The notes under the pieces are model-generated. The model was not told where the DNA came from, ran no database searches, and worked only from the letters and a program-made list of their open reading frames with translations. Both the position numbers and the translations under genes were made by a program. Positions 34,478 through 34,602 of a stretch of DNA of 34,602 nt are shown piece after piece; positions within the stretch are counted from its first letter, which is position 1; every line of letters starts with the position of its first letter. The stretch comes from Gammaproteobacteria bacterium (GTDB lineage Bacteria; Pseudomonadota; Gammaproteobacteria; Arenicellales; Poriferihabitantaceae): positions 1 to 34,602 of the forward strand of contig JAALKB010000013.1 in assembly GCA_011088265.1 (NCBI GenBank), given 5' to 3'.

Positions 34478-34602
34478 CTTACTAATCAGCAAACCTCCGT
34501 AGATGCAGTGAACGGCTTAAGCTGGCCTGGAGAAAAAATAGTCTAGGCCGTCCTGAAAAAAGGCGCGATGTCGTTAGCGATCATGCGTCATTTTCGACCT
34601 TC
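34478..34602. other. Right edge, no feature seen
   Basis: The last 125 bases contain no clear gene, hairpin with T-run, or repeat. Confidence 0.4.

Noticed and set aside
1-34602. CRISPR array, rRNA operon or intact insertion sequence
   Set aside because: I see no spaced identical repeats of CRISPR type, no rRNA motifs and no complete transposase.

Overview
This is a stretch of proteobacterial chromosome, most likely from a gammaproteobacterium. The evidence is gene order: uvrC-pgsA followed by tRNA-Gly, tRNA-Cys and tRNA-Leu(UAA) matches the E. coli uvrC-pgsA-glyW-cysT-leuZ order. In addition, rnpB lies beside rsmI, and rsmI is divergent from lpoA-yraN-dolP. LpoA and SlyX are also gammaproteobacterial markers. 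Several other genes look more like alphaproteobacterial families: EF-P, the type 5 UDG, the DUF3726 pair, and the M19-like/aldehyde dehydrogenase/Ldh group. The organism is therefore either an unusual gammaproteobacterium or one that has taken in alphaproteobacterial genes.

Layout. (1) 1-4925 is the right part of an integrative element lodged at the 3' end of tRNA-Leu. It holds a broken RAYT-type transposase, an AlpA-like regulator, a two-gene cassette that I recognise as the GAPS4 anti-phage pair (gapS4b carries a one-base frameshift), and a P4-type integrase with 10-bp phased GAAAC repeats beside it. The far end of the element is not in the window. (2) 4926-8844 holds three tRNAs, pgsA, uvrC and a type 5 uracil-DNA glycosylase on the minus strand, with efp running the other way. 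(3) 9511-9610 is an imperfect inverted repeat between convergent efp and a chrB-chrA chromate resistance operon. (4) 12266-14762 holds a DUF3726 gene and a large conserved protein of unknown function. (5) 15061-20645 is the housekeeping block rnpB, rsmI (frameshifted), lpoA, yraN, dolP and a stand-alone heptose-1-phosphate adenylyltransferase. (6) 20784-34477 is a metabolic and transport region. It holds gloA-like VOC, slyX, an atypical M19 dipeptidase-like protein, a ketoglutarate-semialdehyde-type aldehyde dehydrogenase, an Ldh-family reductase, two DMT permeases, DoxX, a guanidine-modifying (DDAH/ADI-type) hydrolase, and a divergent peptide ABC transporter (substrate-binding protein on minus, permeases and fused ATPase on plus).

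How the parts fit. Region 6 looks like a scavenging module: peptides or guanidino/imino compounds enter through the ABC transporter, and the hydrolases, reductase and aldehyde dehydrogenase process them. Two AT-rich dyads with the same TTATA-N5-TATAA half-sites lie upstream of the aldehyde dehydrogenase and in the ABC transporter promoter region, which hints at a shared regulator that is not encoded here. Three otherwise normal genes (gapS4b, rsmI, the peptide-binding protein) each break at a single-base indel in a short C/G run. Sequencing error is at least as likely as true gene loss for these.
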